DNA of 64,000 bases. Origin: Cochliopodium minus (lineage: Eukaryota > Discosea > Himatismenida > Cochliopodiidae). The position numbers and the translations under genes were made by a program. The DNA is taken from the NCBI GenBank assembly GCA_024220525.1, contig JAMYWO010000152.1, forward strand, positions 9,602-73,601, written 5' to 3'. The notes below the pieces were generated by a model. That model worked only from the letters and a program-made list of their open reading frames with translations, did not search any database and was not told the DNA's origin. Below are positions 47,501 to 58,700 of this stretch, piece after piece. Numbering within the stretch: position 1 is the first letter of the stretch; every line of letters starts with the position of its first letter.

Positions 47501-47728
47501 ATTTATACCTTTCGCCATTGCTTGTTCTTTGTTCATTGTATTATTTCTTAATGATGTAAATGGTCCAAATGTTGTACCAATCACTCTATTATTCGAATCG
47601 AATTCTATTTGTGTGGATAATGATCCTTCTTCCAATACATAACCACATTCATCACATACTACCCTAGTATCACTGTAATCTATATTATTACTTCCACAGA
47701 ATTTACATTCCATGATTTTTTTCATCAT
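44506..47728 (-). CDS. BRF1: TFIIIB subunit BRF1 (RNA polymerase III initiation factor)
   Basis: Eight exons: 47728-47509, 47249-47142, 47039-46816, 46649-46442, 46297-46165, 46105-45247, 45078-44900, 44615-44506. N-terminal zinc ribbon (CKFCGSNN...VVCDECGYVL), two cyclin-type repeats (GRRTEYVIAACIYIACRME; LIDFSTMLRTNVFEVGATYL; MKGDWIHIGRSPMGVCGAAL), a long charged spacer with nine or so KE repeats, then BRF homology II (YLLSEEETKIKSHIWMEDN), which binds TBP. BRF1 places Pol III on tRNA and 5S genes. In exon 5 the conserved KLTFNEF is split by a one-base frame difference at a run of five A (plus strand 46259-46263). Either the run has an extra base, or a 25-nt GT-AG stretch (GTAGCT...AATGAG) is removed. 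Confidence 0.93.
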
Positions 47729-47948
47729 TTTCGAGCGAGATATATTTTATATACGTATTGATAGTGATGATTGGAAATATATATTGTTTTTATTTCTTTT
47801 TCTCTTGTCTTGTTTTGTTTTCAAAGAATTAAATTATCAGGGAAAAATTTGAGAATTATGATGTTAATACTAATTTTCTTCACTGATATAATTATAAATT
47901 TTTTTCGAATTTTTTTATTATTTTATTTTGTTAAATTTATCAAAAAAA
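47729..47948. promoter_or_regulatory. Divergent promoter region, BRF1 and dynamin genes
   Basis: 220 bp between opposing start codons; AT-rich, no motif identified. Confidence 0.45.
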
Positions 47949-50900
47949 ATGAAGATAACTAAGATCTCCAACAAGAAATTACTCATTAGAGATCTATTCA
48001 AGTCAAAGCACATTTCATTTCCATTATATAAGCAAACATTTTTCTACATCAAAAAAAATCACTTCCATAACACAAATAAAAGCAACAAATTAGAAAAGGT
48101 TACAAAATATAAACCTCTTCAAAAAATAAAAGCAAATATAAATATTATAAACGTCAAAATTTCAAATAATTCATTTTCAAATAATTCATTTTCAAATATA
48201 TTAAAAAGGAAAATTTTATTGTTGAAAAATAATACATAATTGAATCATATTAGGTGTTTATAATATTTATGTTTAGGGAATTGTTTCGGATGATGTAAAA
48301 AAAAAATTTATAGATAAAGAAGTACAAATATTATCAGATTTGGAACAAACATTGAGGAAATTAAAAGCAGATCCAGAAGATTTGAATTTCCTTAAAGATT
48401 CACAAGAACAATTGAAAGAATTATTCATGTTGGTGATAGTGGGAGAGTTCAATAGTGGTAAAAGTAGCTTTATAAATGCATTGTTGGGAGATAAATATCT
48501 TGATCATGGAGTTACACCAACCACATCAAAAATAAACGTAATAAAATTTGGAAATAAGAGTGATAATTTTGCAAATCAAGATATTTTGAAACTTCATTTT
48601 CCTATTCCATGGTTGAATGATATCAATGTTGTAGATACTCCTGGTAAAAATAAAATAAATCTACAAATAAATAAGCATCAATTAATTTCTTATGAATTCT
48701 TATTTGAAGATTATCATTTGGTTTTAAAATATATTTATAATCTTAATCTATCAATCTTACAATAAATTGGGATTTAGTTTAATTAGCACTCTAAATAACA
48801 AAATAAAATTATTCAGTGCATACTTTTCAAAACTTTAATATTTATGTATTATACTTTTATGAATTTAAATATTTTCTTTTAAAATTTCTTCAAAAAATAC
48901 TTTTTACTTCAAAAATTACCTTTTTACATCAAAAAATTAATATTTTTATCAACAAAAGGAACAAATGCAATCTTCCAAGAACATCAACTTATCACCGAAC
49001 ACTTCATTCCCAGAAGTGACCTGATTCTATTCGTCACATCAAGTGACAGAGCCTTCTCTGAAAGTGAAAAGACTTTTTTCAAAAACATAGAGAAGTGGGG
49101 AAAAAAGATCATTGTGATCGTTTCCAAAATTGACGCTTTGGAAGATGACAAAGAAATAGATGAGGTGGTCGCCTTTGTGAAAACTAACATAAAGAATTTT
49201 TTCAATATTCAAGCTGAAGTATTTCCTGTATCTTCGAAACTGTAAAAGAGATTATTATTTTTATTAATATCTTTATTTTTTTATATTTATTTAAATTATT
49301 TTTTTTTTTACTATTTAATTTTATTTTTCATTTTTCTTTTATCTCAAATATTATTTTTATTTTTATTTTGTTTTTATTTTTATTTTTATTTTTATTTTCA
49401 TTTTCATTTTTATTTTTATTTAATTTTTTTATTTCTATTTTTTTATTTTTATTTTTATTTTTATTTTTATTTTTATTTTTATTTTTATTTTTATTTTTAT
49501 TTTTATTTTTATTTTTTGTTTTATTTTTATTTCTATTTTTTTAGTGCTCTAAGATCTAAGTTGAAAGGAATAAAAGAAGAAGAATGGAAAAAAAGTCGTT
49601 TCGAAACACTAGAAAACTTTATTTTGGGGACTCTTGGCTCAAACGAGAAGATGAACCTCAAATTAAAGAACCCTCTCGGAATAAGCATCCACACCATCTC
49701 CAAGTATCTCAGCTACATTCAAAACAAATGCGATGTTCTCAAAAAAGATCAAGCTGTGATCGATAATGTCAACAACCAACTTAACACCTATCATGATGAA
49801 ACTAAAAAAGGTGAAAAACATTTTTTGAATAATTTGTTTTTATGTTTTATTGTTTTAAAATTTTTTTTTTTTTTTATTTTGAAAATGTTATAATTTCATT
49901 TAAAATTAATTTATTTTTTTATTACTTTATTTTCCTAAATTTAGAGTTTTTTTATTTCATTTCTTGTTTTTTTATTTTTTTATTTTAATCTATTATTTAA
50001 ATTTATTATTTAAAATCTTTTTTATGTGAAACAAAAGATGATCCAATTAAAATAATTTCAATTTAAAATTAGAATTTTTTCATCTTTTGATTGAATAATT
50101 TTTTTATTTTTTATTTTTTTGTTTTAGATTTTTTTTTTATTTTTTTTTGTTTTAGATTTCCTTTTGCAACAAGAAAAAATTGAGAACATTTTGCTGAGGC
50201 TCCAAAAAAGAGGACATGACTTCTTGGACGAAAAGCTCCGCATCACCAACGCCATCAACCTCTTCCAAAAAGACAAGATTAAAAGAGAATTCGAAGAAAA
50301 TGTCATAGGAAATGTCTCTGTGGACATTGAAAGAATGGTAAGCAAAAATTTAAAAATTTAAAAAAAATTATTTTCTTTTTAATTTCTTTTTTTTTATTTA
50401 TTTTTATTAATTTTATTTTTTCTTTTTTTGATAATTTATTTCTTTTTATTTTTTATTTTTTTATTTTTTGATTTTATTTATTATATTATTTTTGATAGTT
50501 ATTCATTTTTTTTTATTTTTTTATTTTTATTTTTTTGACATTTCATTTTTTTAATATTTCATTATTTTTATTTTTATTTTTTTATTTTTTTATTTTTATT
50601 TAAAAATAAAATATTTTTATTTATATTTATTTTTGATATTTCATTTTTTTGATATTTATATATTTTTATTTTTATTTTTATTTATTTTTTTTTCATTTTG
50701 GTAGGTTTCTGATGTTATAGATTGGGTTCTTTCTAGAAACAAGAGCCAATTTAACAACATCGTCCATTATTTGCAAAACAACATCGCTCAATCCTCTGAT
50801 CAAATGATAGGAAGAGTCAACACCGAATTTATTAGAGACAGGTTACTTAATTATTTTTAATTTTTTAATTTAAAATTTTATTTTTATTTTTTCAATTTTT

Positions 50901-51942
50901 TAATTTTATTTTTAAATTATTTTTATTTTTTTTGGATTTATTTTTTAATTTTTTTTTTAATAGAAAAGACTTGGTTTCTACTTTTGGTTCAGAAACTCAC
51001 AACGTAGTCGCCAGCTTTGACAAGGCTAAGGAATCCCAAAAACTTTCAGAAGCAGTTCAAAGCGCCATCTTTAAAACTCTTGCCTTGGAAGTTGGAGCAG
51101 TAGGTAAAAAAAATTTTAAAATAATTTTTTTGTAATTTTATTTAATTGTATTTTTTAATGAGTATTTTTTAATGATTATTTTACGTAATTTTTGAAAGTA
51201 TTTAATCATAATTTATTTTTATTTTTCTTTATTTTATTGTTATTTTTTTCATAAATTTTATTTCAATTTTATTTTTAAAATTTATTTTTTGTTTTTTATT
51301 TTTTTGTTTATTATTTTTTTATTTTTCTAAATTTCTCACAGTGATTTTACTTATTAAAGGGTTGGGACTGACTGCAGCAATGACAGCATCATTGTTCGAC
51401 ATCACAGGCCTCACCGCTCTCGGAACTTTCGCAGCAGGTCTCGGCTTCCTCCCTTACCAGAAACTCGCCTCCAAAAAGGAATTTTCTAAACGCATCGAAG
51501 AACTTCGCCAAGAGCTCACCCGAACCGTCCAGTATCATTTTGACAAAGAATTGGACGGAAATATTGCTAACATCAGATCTTCTATCAGTCCTTTTACTTT
51601 GTACAGGTTGAAATATTTTTATTTTTGATTTTATTTGTTATTTTTCTTTAAATTTTTATTTAGACTTTTTAATTTTTTGTTTAATTTTTTATTTCTTTAG
51701 ACTTTTTTAATTTTTAATTTTATTTTTAATTTTATTCATCTTTATTTTGAATTTAATTTAATTATCTTTATTCATCTTTATTTTTCTTTAACTTCTATTT
51801 GTTTACTTTTATTTAATTTTTATTTTGTTTCAGTAAAACAGAACTTGAGATAACTAACTTGTCAAAGCTTAATCTTGAGAAGTGTTCAGGAGAAATTGCT
51901 TCCCTCCAAAAAGAGATTGATAGACAATTCCCTTTCATATAA
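47949..51942 (+). CDS. FZL-type dynamin-like GTPase with organelle targeting sequence
   Basis: Nine exons; 2-9 are phase-checked: 48277-48643, 48959-49241, 49545-49810, 50156-50337, 50705-50841, 50964-51103, 51342-51606, 51834-51942. Exon 1 starts 47949 (MKITKISNKKLLIRDLFKSK, basic, no acids early, so a mitochondrial-type presequence); its donor is uncertain (48098 or 48152). G1 is VGEFNSGKSSFINALLG, followed by TPTTSKI (G2). G3 is DTPGTNAIFQEHQ formed across a splice, and G4 is VSKID. A helical stalk follows, then a hydrophobic hairpin (LTAAMTASLFDITGLTALGT) and a C-terminal coiled coil. This matches bacterial dynamin-like proteins and plant FZL more than mitofusin or classical dynamin. Predicted to remodel an organelle membrane. 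Confidence 0.87.
49370..49540. repeat. TTTTTA hexanucleotide repeat in an intron
   Basis: More than 20 near-perfect copies of ATTTTT between exons 3 and 4 of the dynamin-like gene. Confidence 0.85.
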
Positions 51943-52063
51943 ATACACCAAGTTTAAACCGAAAACCAAATAAAATATTTAAAACCTCAAAAAAAAAGGA
52001 AAGCAAATCTTTTATTATTTAATTTTATCTATTCGTTTTTAAAAAAAAAAATAAAATAAAAAA

Positions 52064-52863
52064 ATGGAAAATAAAAATGAAGAATATTTTAAATGGATTA
52101 AAGAATCTGTAACTCATATTCCATAATACTCTCATAACATCTCTTTCAAATTAATCCAAATAATTCTTCAAAAAAAATATCTTTATAGGTAAACAAAAGC
52201 AAAGAGGGAAATCTTGATCTGAATTGTCATGATATTGGTGATGAAGAAATGAAGTTTCTCTGCGAATATCTCAAAGAATCCAATCCCAATTTGACACACA
52301 TTGGTAAAAAAATATATTAAGAAAAGAATACAAACTTATATTATCAATATGGAATGATATATAGATCTTGGGGGAAACGATATAGGTGATTTGGAAATCA
52401 AATTTTTTTTTAAAGCAGATTTATATTTATTTTTTTATATATTCACCTTGTATACTTGTGATTCAGGAAATGATGGATGTGAATACTTGATAGAATATCT
52501 AAAAACAAGCAATAATATACAAAAAATAAATTTGGGATGGAATCAAATAAAGTAAAAAAAAAAAAAAGAAAAAAAAATAAAAAAGAAAAAACAAAAAAAT
52601 AAATCTGATTTAGTGATGATCCAATAAAAAATTTGAGTGAATTGCTTTTGGATAATCAAGTAATAACTTCTTTAGATTTGAGTAAAAACCAGATAGGAGA
52701 CGAGGGAGCAAAACATTTGTCAGAGGTGGTAAAAGCGAACAAAACGTTGAGCAGTTTGGATGTAAGTTTTAACAAGATAGGACATGAAGGGAGGGAATGG
52801 TTGGCAGAAGCCAAAAAAGAAAGTGAAACACTAAAAATTTTAAAATATCAAAGTCATTATTAA
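52064..52863 (+). CDS. Small leucine-rich-repeat protein (RNase-inhibitor type)
   Basis: Five exons: 52064-52108, 52189-52303, 52365-52385 (21 nt), 52467-52551, 52614-52863. Repeats: LDLNCHDIGDEEMKFLCEYL, LGGNDIGNDGCEYLIEYL, SLDLSKNQIGDEGAKHLSEV and SLDVSFNKIGHEGREWLAE. Introns fall at equivalent places in successive repeats, as when each repeat was once an exon. About 170 residues, with no other domain. Likely a protein-binding scaffold. Confidence 0.82.
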
Positions 52864-52971
52864 AATAAATTTGGAAAAAAAAAATTTATTGTTTGTGAAT
52901 CATCTTTTAAAGGAAAAAAAAATTATTTTTATTTTTTTAAGTTTATTTTAAACAAAAAAAAAAAGAAAATT

Positions 52972-54426
52972 TTAAGCGTGGAAAAAAAACTCTTTCTTAT
53001 TGTTTCCTCCTCTTCTATGTTGTTGTGAATAATCCTCAGAATATCTGTCATCATATCTATGTCTTTCTCTCTGTTTATTGCTGCGGTGTTTATCGGTGGA
53101 AATTTCGCTGAAACTGTCGTTGGAAAGATCTACGTGTTTTTGGTGGCTGTGTNNNNNNNNNNNNNNNNNNNNNNNNNNNNNNNNNNNNNNNNNNNNNNNN
53201 NNNNNNNNNNNNNNNNNNNNNNNNNNNNNNNNNNNNNNNNNNNNNNNNNNNNTATTGCTGCGGTGTTTATCGGTGGAAATTTCGCTGAAACTGTCGTTGG
53301 AAAGATCTACGTGTTTTTGGTGGCTGTGTCTTCCTTGGCGTGAATGGTGTTGTCTGTCTTGTGTAAACTCTCTGCTCTTGGAGTCGTTTGAATCAGAATA
53401 TCTTTCAATTTTGTATCCATCCCTTTTGTTTCTAATTTTAAAAAAAAAAATGGTAAAATTTCTGTATAACATAGGGGGATATCCAGACACATATTTTTAA
53501 CAGATAAAAAAAAATCATTCATCTCTATATTGGAGATATCTTCTAATATACAATTGATATTTACATACAGTGTATGGTGATTCGCATAATTATGAAAGTT
53601 ATTTTTCCTTATGAATTTAATAAAAAAGACACTCTTTTGATATTTGTTCTAAATAATATATTTGTTTATTTTTATCTTATATCTTGTATTATTTGCATCT
53701 TACATGAAGTAATGTTATATTTCTTTTATATTCATGTCATTTTATTGCTTTATTTTTTTTTTTTTAATATTATTCAAATATTTACCTATTGCTTGAATGA
53801 TGATGCGTTCCAGAGGAAGTTGTCTCAGTAAAATATTGATTTGAATGATTTTTGCCACCAGAACTTTTATTTCCTCTGTATTCATCTTCACCATAAACTA
53901 CATTCACCAATGGATGTTTTCCACGTCTAATTCTCTCTTCAGAATGTCCCTCCTTCTCATAGACAGAATCTTCTCTTGAAGAATAAGCATTCTCATATCT
54001 ATATCTCTTCTCAGAGGAATCTCCCATCTCTGTTGGATAGTAATCTTCAGATGTTGTATCGAGAACTTTTGCTGAATATCTCTCTTGAAGATATTCTCGA
54101 TCATATTTTCCCTCCCCTTTTTTTTTTCTTGATGATTGTTTATGAAATACTTCATCCCCATCAGGATAATACTAATTTGTGTATTAGACTTTTAAATTTG
54201 ATTTATGATGAAAGAATAAAAGTGTTATATAAATTAATAGCCTATTTATTTTCTTTATTAAAGAATTTTTTACCTGCGAAGGGAATTCAAATTCAGGATG
54301 GCACTTATTTGATTTCAAAAATTTTGTTTTATTTAGGTACTTTTATAAATATTAATATTTTACTGGATGTTCTTTATATGTGTATCCTTGCCAAACGTAT
54401 GGTCTTCCAAAATCCTGAATTTTCAT
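52972..54426 (-). CDS. Low-complexity Arg/Ser/His/Tyr-rich protein, spans an N gap
   Basis: Four exons: 54426-54364, 54303-54274, 54171-53786, 53431-52972, phases checked. Starts MKIQDFGRPYVWQGYTYKEH. The middle is rich in Glu, Tyr and Arg (EKRYRYENAYSSREDSVYEK) and the end in His, Arg and Ser (RQGRHSHQKHVDLSND, then RERHRYDDRYSEDYSQQHRR). The 100-N run falls inside exon 4. The 77 bases on each side of it are identical, so they are one assembly overlap and the duplicated HVDLSNDSFSEISTDKHRSN is not a real repeat. Composition recalls RS-domain or RNA-binding disordered proteins; family unknown. Confidence 0.65.
53153..53252. other. Assembly gap (100 N), contigs E|F
   Basis: 53076-53152 equals 53253-53329 exactly (77 bases). 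Two overlapping contigs were joined without merging, so the true gap length is minus 77. Confidence 0.95.
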
Positions 54427-54574
54427 ATGTTATTTAAAAAATCATTTTTTTTTAATGCACTATAAAAATATTTTACTTCTTTTCTAAACCATTTTCTCAA
54501 TCTATACATTATTTTTTTTTTTTTTTTCAAATATAACTCTTCATTTCAAAAAATAAAAATAAAATAAAAAAAAG
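54427..54574. promoter_or_regulatory. Divergent spacer with poly-T tract
   Basis: 148 bp between opposing start codons, with a 17-T run near 54510. The A-run before ATG at 54575 is the usual start context here. Confidence 0.4.
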
Positions 54575-55141
54575 ATGAGTGAAGTCATTGATATTCAAAA
54601 ATTTATTCAACAACAAAACTTAATAAACTTAGTATTTGAAGAAAATAAAATTAAGCAAGAAATTGAAATAGAAAATCTCAAAAAAAATTTAAACCAACTC
54701 CAATCTGATATTTCTAAACTCCAGAATGAAAACTCAGAAAAAACTAAGGAAATAGAAAGACTTCTCAAAGAAAATGAAGAAAAAGAAGAAAGTATTAATC
54801 AACAAAATAATCAGATTGATCAACAAAAAGGCACAATTGATGAGCAAAATAATCTCCTAAAAAAACTTCAAGAAGAAAATAATCAACAAAAAAATCAGAT
54901 TGGAAACCTAGAAAAAGAAAATCAAGAACTCAAAGGAAATGATGGTGGATTGGAAAACATGCAACTAGAACCAAAAGATCCAAATGTTCTTCAACTAGAT
55001 GAACTAAAAACTGAAATTACTAGAATGGAAAAAGAGTTGGAAGCTTATAAAAGAGTACAAAGAATAAAACTAAAAGATTTAAGAAAAGAAAATTTTAAAA
55101 AGGGATTCTTTAAAGTTTTCTTTTTTTTAAAAACAAATTAA
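54575..55141 (+). CDS. Coiled-coil protein, paralog 1 of a tandem pair
   Basis: Single exon, 188 residues. Almost entirely heptad coiled coil (LQNENSEKTKEIERLLKE, INQQNNQIDQQKGTIDEQNN). The part MQLEPKDPNVLQLDELK matches MEIKDPTLNEM of the next gene, showing common descent. It ends in a basic, aromatic FKKGFFKVFFFLKTN, perhaps a membrane contact. Function unknown. Confidence 0.7.
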   Translation: MSEVIDIQKFIQQQNLINLVFEENKIKQEIEIENLKKNLNQLQSDISKLQNENSEKTKEIERLLKENEEKEESINQQNNQIDQQKGTIDEQNNLLKKLQEENNQQKNQIGNLEKENQELKGNDGGLENMQLEPKDPNVLQLDELKTEITRMEKELEAYKRVQRIKLKDLRKENFKKGFFKVFFFLKTN

Positions 55142-55241
55142 TTAAAGATTTTTTTTCTGATTTTCCAAAATTTTTTTATGGCCTTTCATTTCATAAAATA
55201 AAAATCATTTTTCTTTCTGTTCTCAAAATAAAAAAAAAAAG

Positions 55242-55721
55242 ATGGATAAGGACAACCAAATGAATGAATTTCAATTGTTAAACGACTCAGAATTTGATAG
55301 AAAAATAGAAAAAGAAAAACAGAAACATTTGAACCTAAATGAGACGAAAGAATTTCTAAGAAATAATGATGATTCTGAATTTGAAAAAAAATTTACATGC
55401 TTTCTTATTGATAAAGTCAAGCAACTAGAAATAGAAAATAATCTCCTAAAAAACATATTGAATCTCTGGAAAAAAAAAATCAAGAACCCACAAAAAGATG
55501 GATTGGAACACAAACAAATGGAAATTAAAGATCCAACATTGAATGAAATGGTAGAATGTAACATTTTTGCTCATAAAAAAACAGTTAATTCTTTAATAAT
55601 ATTGACTGTTGTTCTTGGAAGTATAATCTGTATACAAAATGGAAGAAAATGCTCCAATTGGCTATCAAAATTGCAAGATAAAATTACGAATTTTTATCAG
55701 AGTTTTATTATTCAAATATAA
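55242..55721 (+). CDS. Coiled-coil membrane protein, paralog 2 of a tandem pair
   Basis: Single exon, 159 residues. Coiled coil for the first 100 (KQKHLNLNETKEFL, VKQLEIENNLLKNILN). Then EIKDPTLNEM as in paralog 1, then one membrane helix (NSLIILTVVLGSIICI) and a short C-terminal tail. Tail-anchored layout. A MITE-like remnant starts 3 bp after the stop. Confidence 0.7.
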   Translation: MDKDNQMNEFQLLNDSEFDRKIEKEKQKHLNLNETKEFLRNNDDSEFEKKFTCFLIDKVKQLEIENNLLKNILNLWKKKIKNPQKDGLEHKQMEIKDPTLNEMVECNIFAHKKTVNSLIILTVVLGSIICIQNGRKCSNWLSKLQDKITNFYQSFIIQI

Positions 55722-55723
55722 AT

Positions 55724-55760
55724 TAGACATGTCCAAAAATTAAACTTTGTTGAACATCTA
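55724..55760. mobile_element. MITE-like element, internally deleted (copy 3)
   Basis: 37 bp: TAGACATGTCCAAAAATTAA at one end and TTTGTTGAACATCTA at the other, the two ends of the elements at 17974 and 40141 without the middle. Confidence 0.55.
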
Positions 55761-55796
55761 AATATAAATTAAAAAAAAATATTTCTCTTTGATTTT

Positions 55797-58700
55797 TTAT
55801 TTTTTGAGATTTTTTTCGAATTGATTCCAATACTTTAGAAACTTTTGAGAGGGCATATGACAAAGCAAATTCTCAACAAAAACATAATCGTTTTGAGATC
55901 TCTTCATGTAAAAGAAAAGAGCCTCAAACTCTGTCCTCTTTGCCTCTTCGCTGAAAAATTTTTCGTCAGAAATATCTTTAATCTTCCTCCAATTCTCCTC
56001 AATGGGTAAAACAAAAGAGTTGAACTTGTTGCGTACACGAGTCATGTGTTCTTTCCATTTGGGGAAATATGCTTTGAAGGTTTCTTCTAGTCCGTATCTT
56101 ATTGTATTAAGAAGAATGAGATCATCAAAATTTTCCATTCTTATATTTATTGGTCCAAATCCCTGAAAAAAATAATTGAATAAATATATTAAAAAATATT
56201 AATAAAAAATTAAATTATTTACAAAATCATATTCAAATGTAAGTAAATTTATAAAATTTTCTTAATAATAAAAAATTTTCAATTAAAATTTTGTTAAAAA
56301 AATCATATGAATAAAAAATAATTGAATAAAAAATATTAAAACGATAAATTAATGAAAAATATTCAAACGTAAGTAAATTTAAAAATTTTCTTAATAAAAA
56401 ATTGTATTTTAAAATCTAACTAATAAAAAATTTTGTTGAAAAAAAAAAGTATAAAAAATAATTGAAAAAAAAAGTTACTTTGGACATGAATCCCAAAGAA
56501 ATTTTGACTGAAAAAAAAAACTTGGAGAGAAAAAACACTCTGTTCTTGTTCTCGTCGCACAGAACAAACCCAGGTAAAGAAAATGGATTGTTCATAATGG
56601 ATAATTCCTTTTCTATTTTTTCTATTGAATCCAATGCTGGAAATATTTTTGGAGTTGACCTAAAATTAAATTTTAATATTTCATTATTTTTAAAAAATAA
56701 TTTTTTATTTATTTTTTATTTTTTATCTTATCCAAAAAATATAAAAAAAAATTTTATTCAATTTAATTTTTTTTCATTGAAAAAATAGTTTAATTATATA
56801 TTCTCTTTTGATTTTTCCTTTTTGAAATTATTTTGCAGCTTTAAACTGCTTTTAATTGATTATTTCTATTTTATTGATTTAATTTTAGATTTAATTTAAT
56901 TTATTTTAATTTCAATTTTTAATTTAATTTATTTTAATTTTAATTTAAAGTTTTTAAATTTAATTTATTTTAATTTCAATTTTTTTTTTAGATAATTTTT
57001 ATTATTTTTTTACCATCCATGTTCTTTTGCTATTTCTTCGAGGGAATTTTCTTCTTGCAGTGTTTGGAGGTTGTTGGCACAAATCAAAATGAATTCTTCT
57101 TTTTTGTAAGAAACTACCTTTCTCATCTCTGGTGTTACAAATTGAAAAACAAAGCACCTTTAAATTATTGAAAAGAAAAATAAAAAATAAAAAAATAAAA
57201 AAAATAAAAAAAATAAAAAAAATAAAAATAAAATATAGAAAAATAAAAAATAAAAAATAAATAATAAAAAATATATAAAAATGACAAAATGACATAAATA
57301 AGAAAATAAAAAAAATAAAAAAATAATAAATAATGAAAATTATAAAATGACATAAATAAAAAATAAAAATAAAATGAAATAAAAACAAAAAAATATAAAA
57401 ATAATGAAAATTATAAAATGACATAAATAAATAAAATGAAATAAAAATAAAAAAATAAAAAATTAATAATAAAATAAAATAAAAAATAAAAAGGTTTTTA
57501 CAAGTTTGTGTTAGTTGGCATTTTGTATTTTCTTTCATTGTATATTTTCCAAAATTTAGTTTCTAGAGGAACATTCGTGGGCAAACCGTTCAAATCTATA
57601 AAACAAACCTAAAATGAATAAAAATAAAATAAAAATAAAAAAAATAAATAATAAAAATAAACATCAAAATAAAAATGAAAACAAAATTATTAAAAAAAAA
57701 TTTCTAAATTATTAAAAAAAAAATTAAAAAAAAATTAAAAAAAATTTTGTTTTACACCCTCTTTCCCACAAGGAATTCTTTTGGAACCAACGTGCCATTT
57801 CCCTTTGTAATGAAACAATACCAAATGATGCCCGTTTAATTTCTCAGTTACAGTGAAACTCTTGGAAATCTTTTCCTTTCCCTCTTTGTTCAACAATTCA
57901 TAGTTCTCCATCTTTCCCTTTTGAAATCCTGAAAAAAAAAACAATTTTAAAAAGAAATAATTTTGAAAAAAAATAAAAAATAAAAAATAAAATAAAAAAA
58001 TAAAAAATAACAATAAAAAAAATGAAAATTTAAAAAATATAAAAAATAAAAAAACGTTAATAAATTTAAAAATATCAACAAAAAAATGAAACATATAAAT
58101 AAAAAATAAAAAAATAAAAAATAAAAAATAACAATAAAAAAAATAAAAATTTAAAAAATATAAAAAAAAATTTTAAAAATATAAAAAAAATTTACCACAA
58201 CACACAATGTTGTAATTGTCATCCTCGTCTAAGACTACACCCTCACAAACCCTGGTAATCTCATTGAGAACGCTGAAGTGGTTCAAAGACAACATGAGCA
58301 AGTTCTTGTGAGAAGCACTCCTGCAATAGAAAATCTTGTTGGCGGACAAAAAAGCGGAAATTCCGACCTTTCTAATCTCCTCAACGAAAGGAAAAGTTTT
58401 TCTTTCTGTTTTTTCTGTTGAGATAATCTTGTCTGTTATTTTTGGAGTTAAAAGTTTGACGAGGCAGTTGTTGTTGTGGGTGTGGAGGTCGTCCATGGAG
58501 TAGAAGTCGTAGAATTTGTGGCATTTCTTGAATTTCTTCTCGAGGTTTGTGTATATCAAGTCCACTGAGTCTTTGATGTTCTCCCATTGAGACGCTTCTA
58601 TGTCTCTTATTTCTAAAAATAAATTAAAGTAGTTCAATTTATATAAAAAAAATACTAATCCACTATTTAATCAATAGAAAATTGAATTAATTTATTAAAA

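Noticed and set aside
53095-53330. A duplicated protein segment in the Arg/Ser/His-rich gene
   Set aside because: It is exactly the 77-base assembly overlap around the N gap.
57002-57538. Long Phe/Ile/Tyr-rich minus-strand frame
   Set aside because: Only intron sequence (AAAATAAA repeats) read as protein; the real exons of the ligase lie at its two ends.
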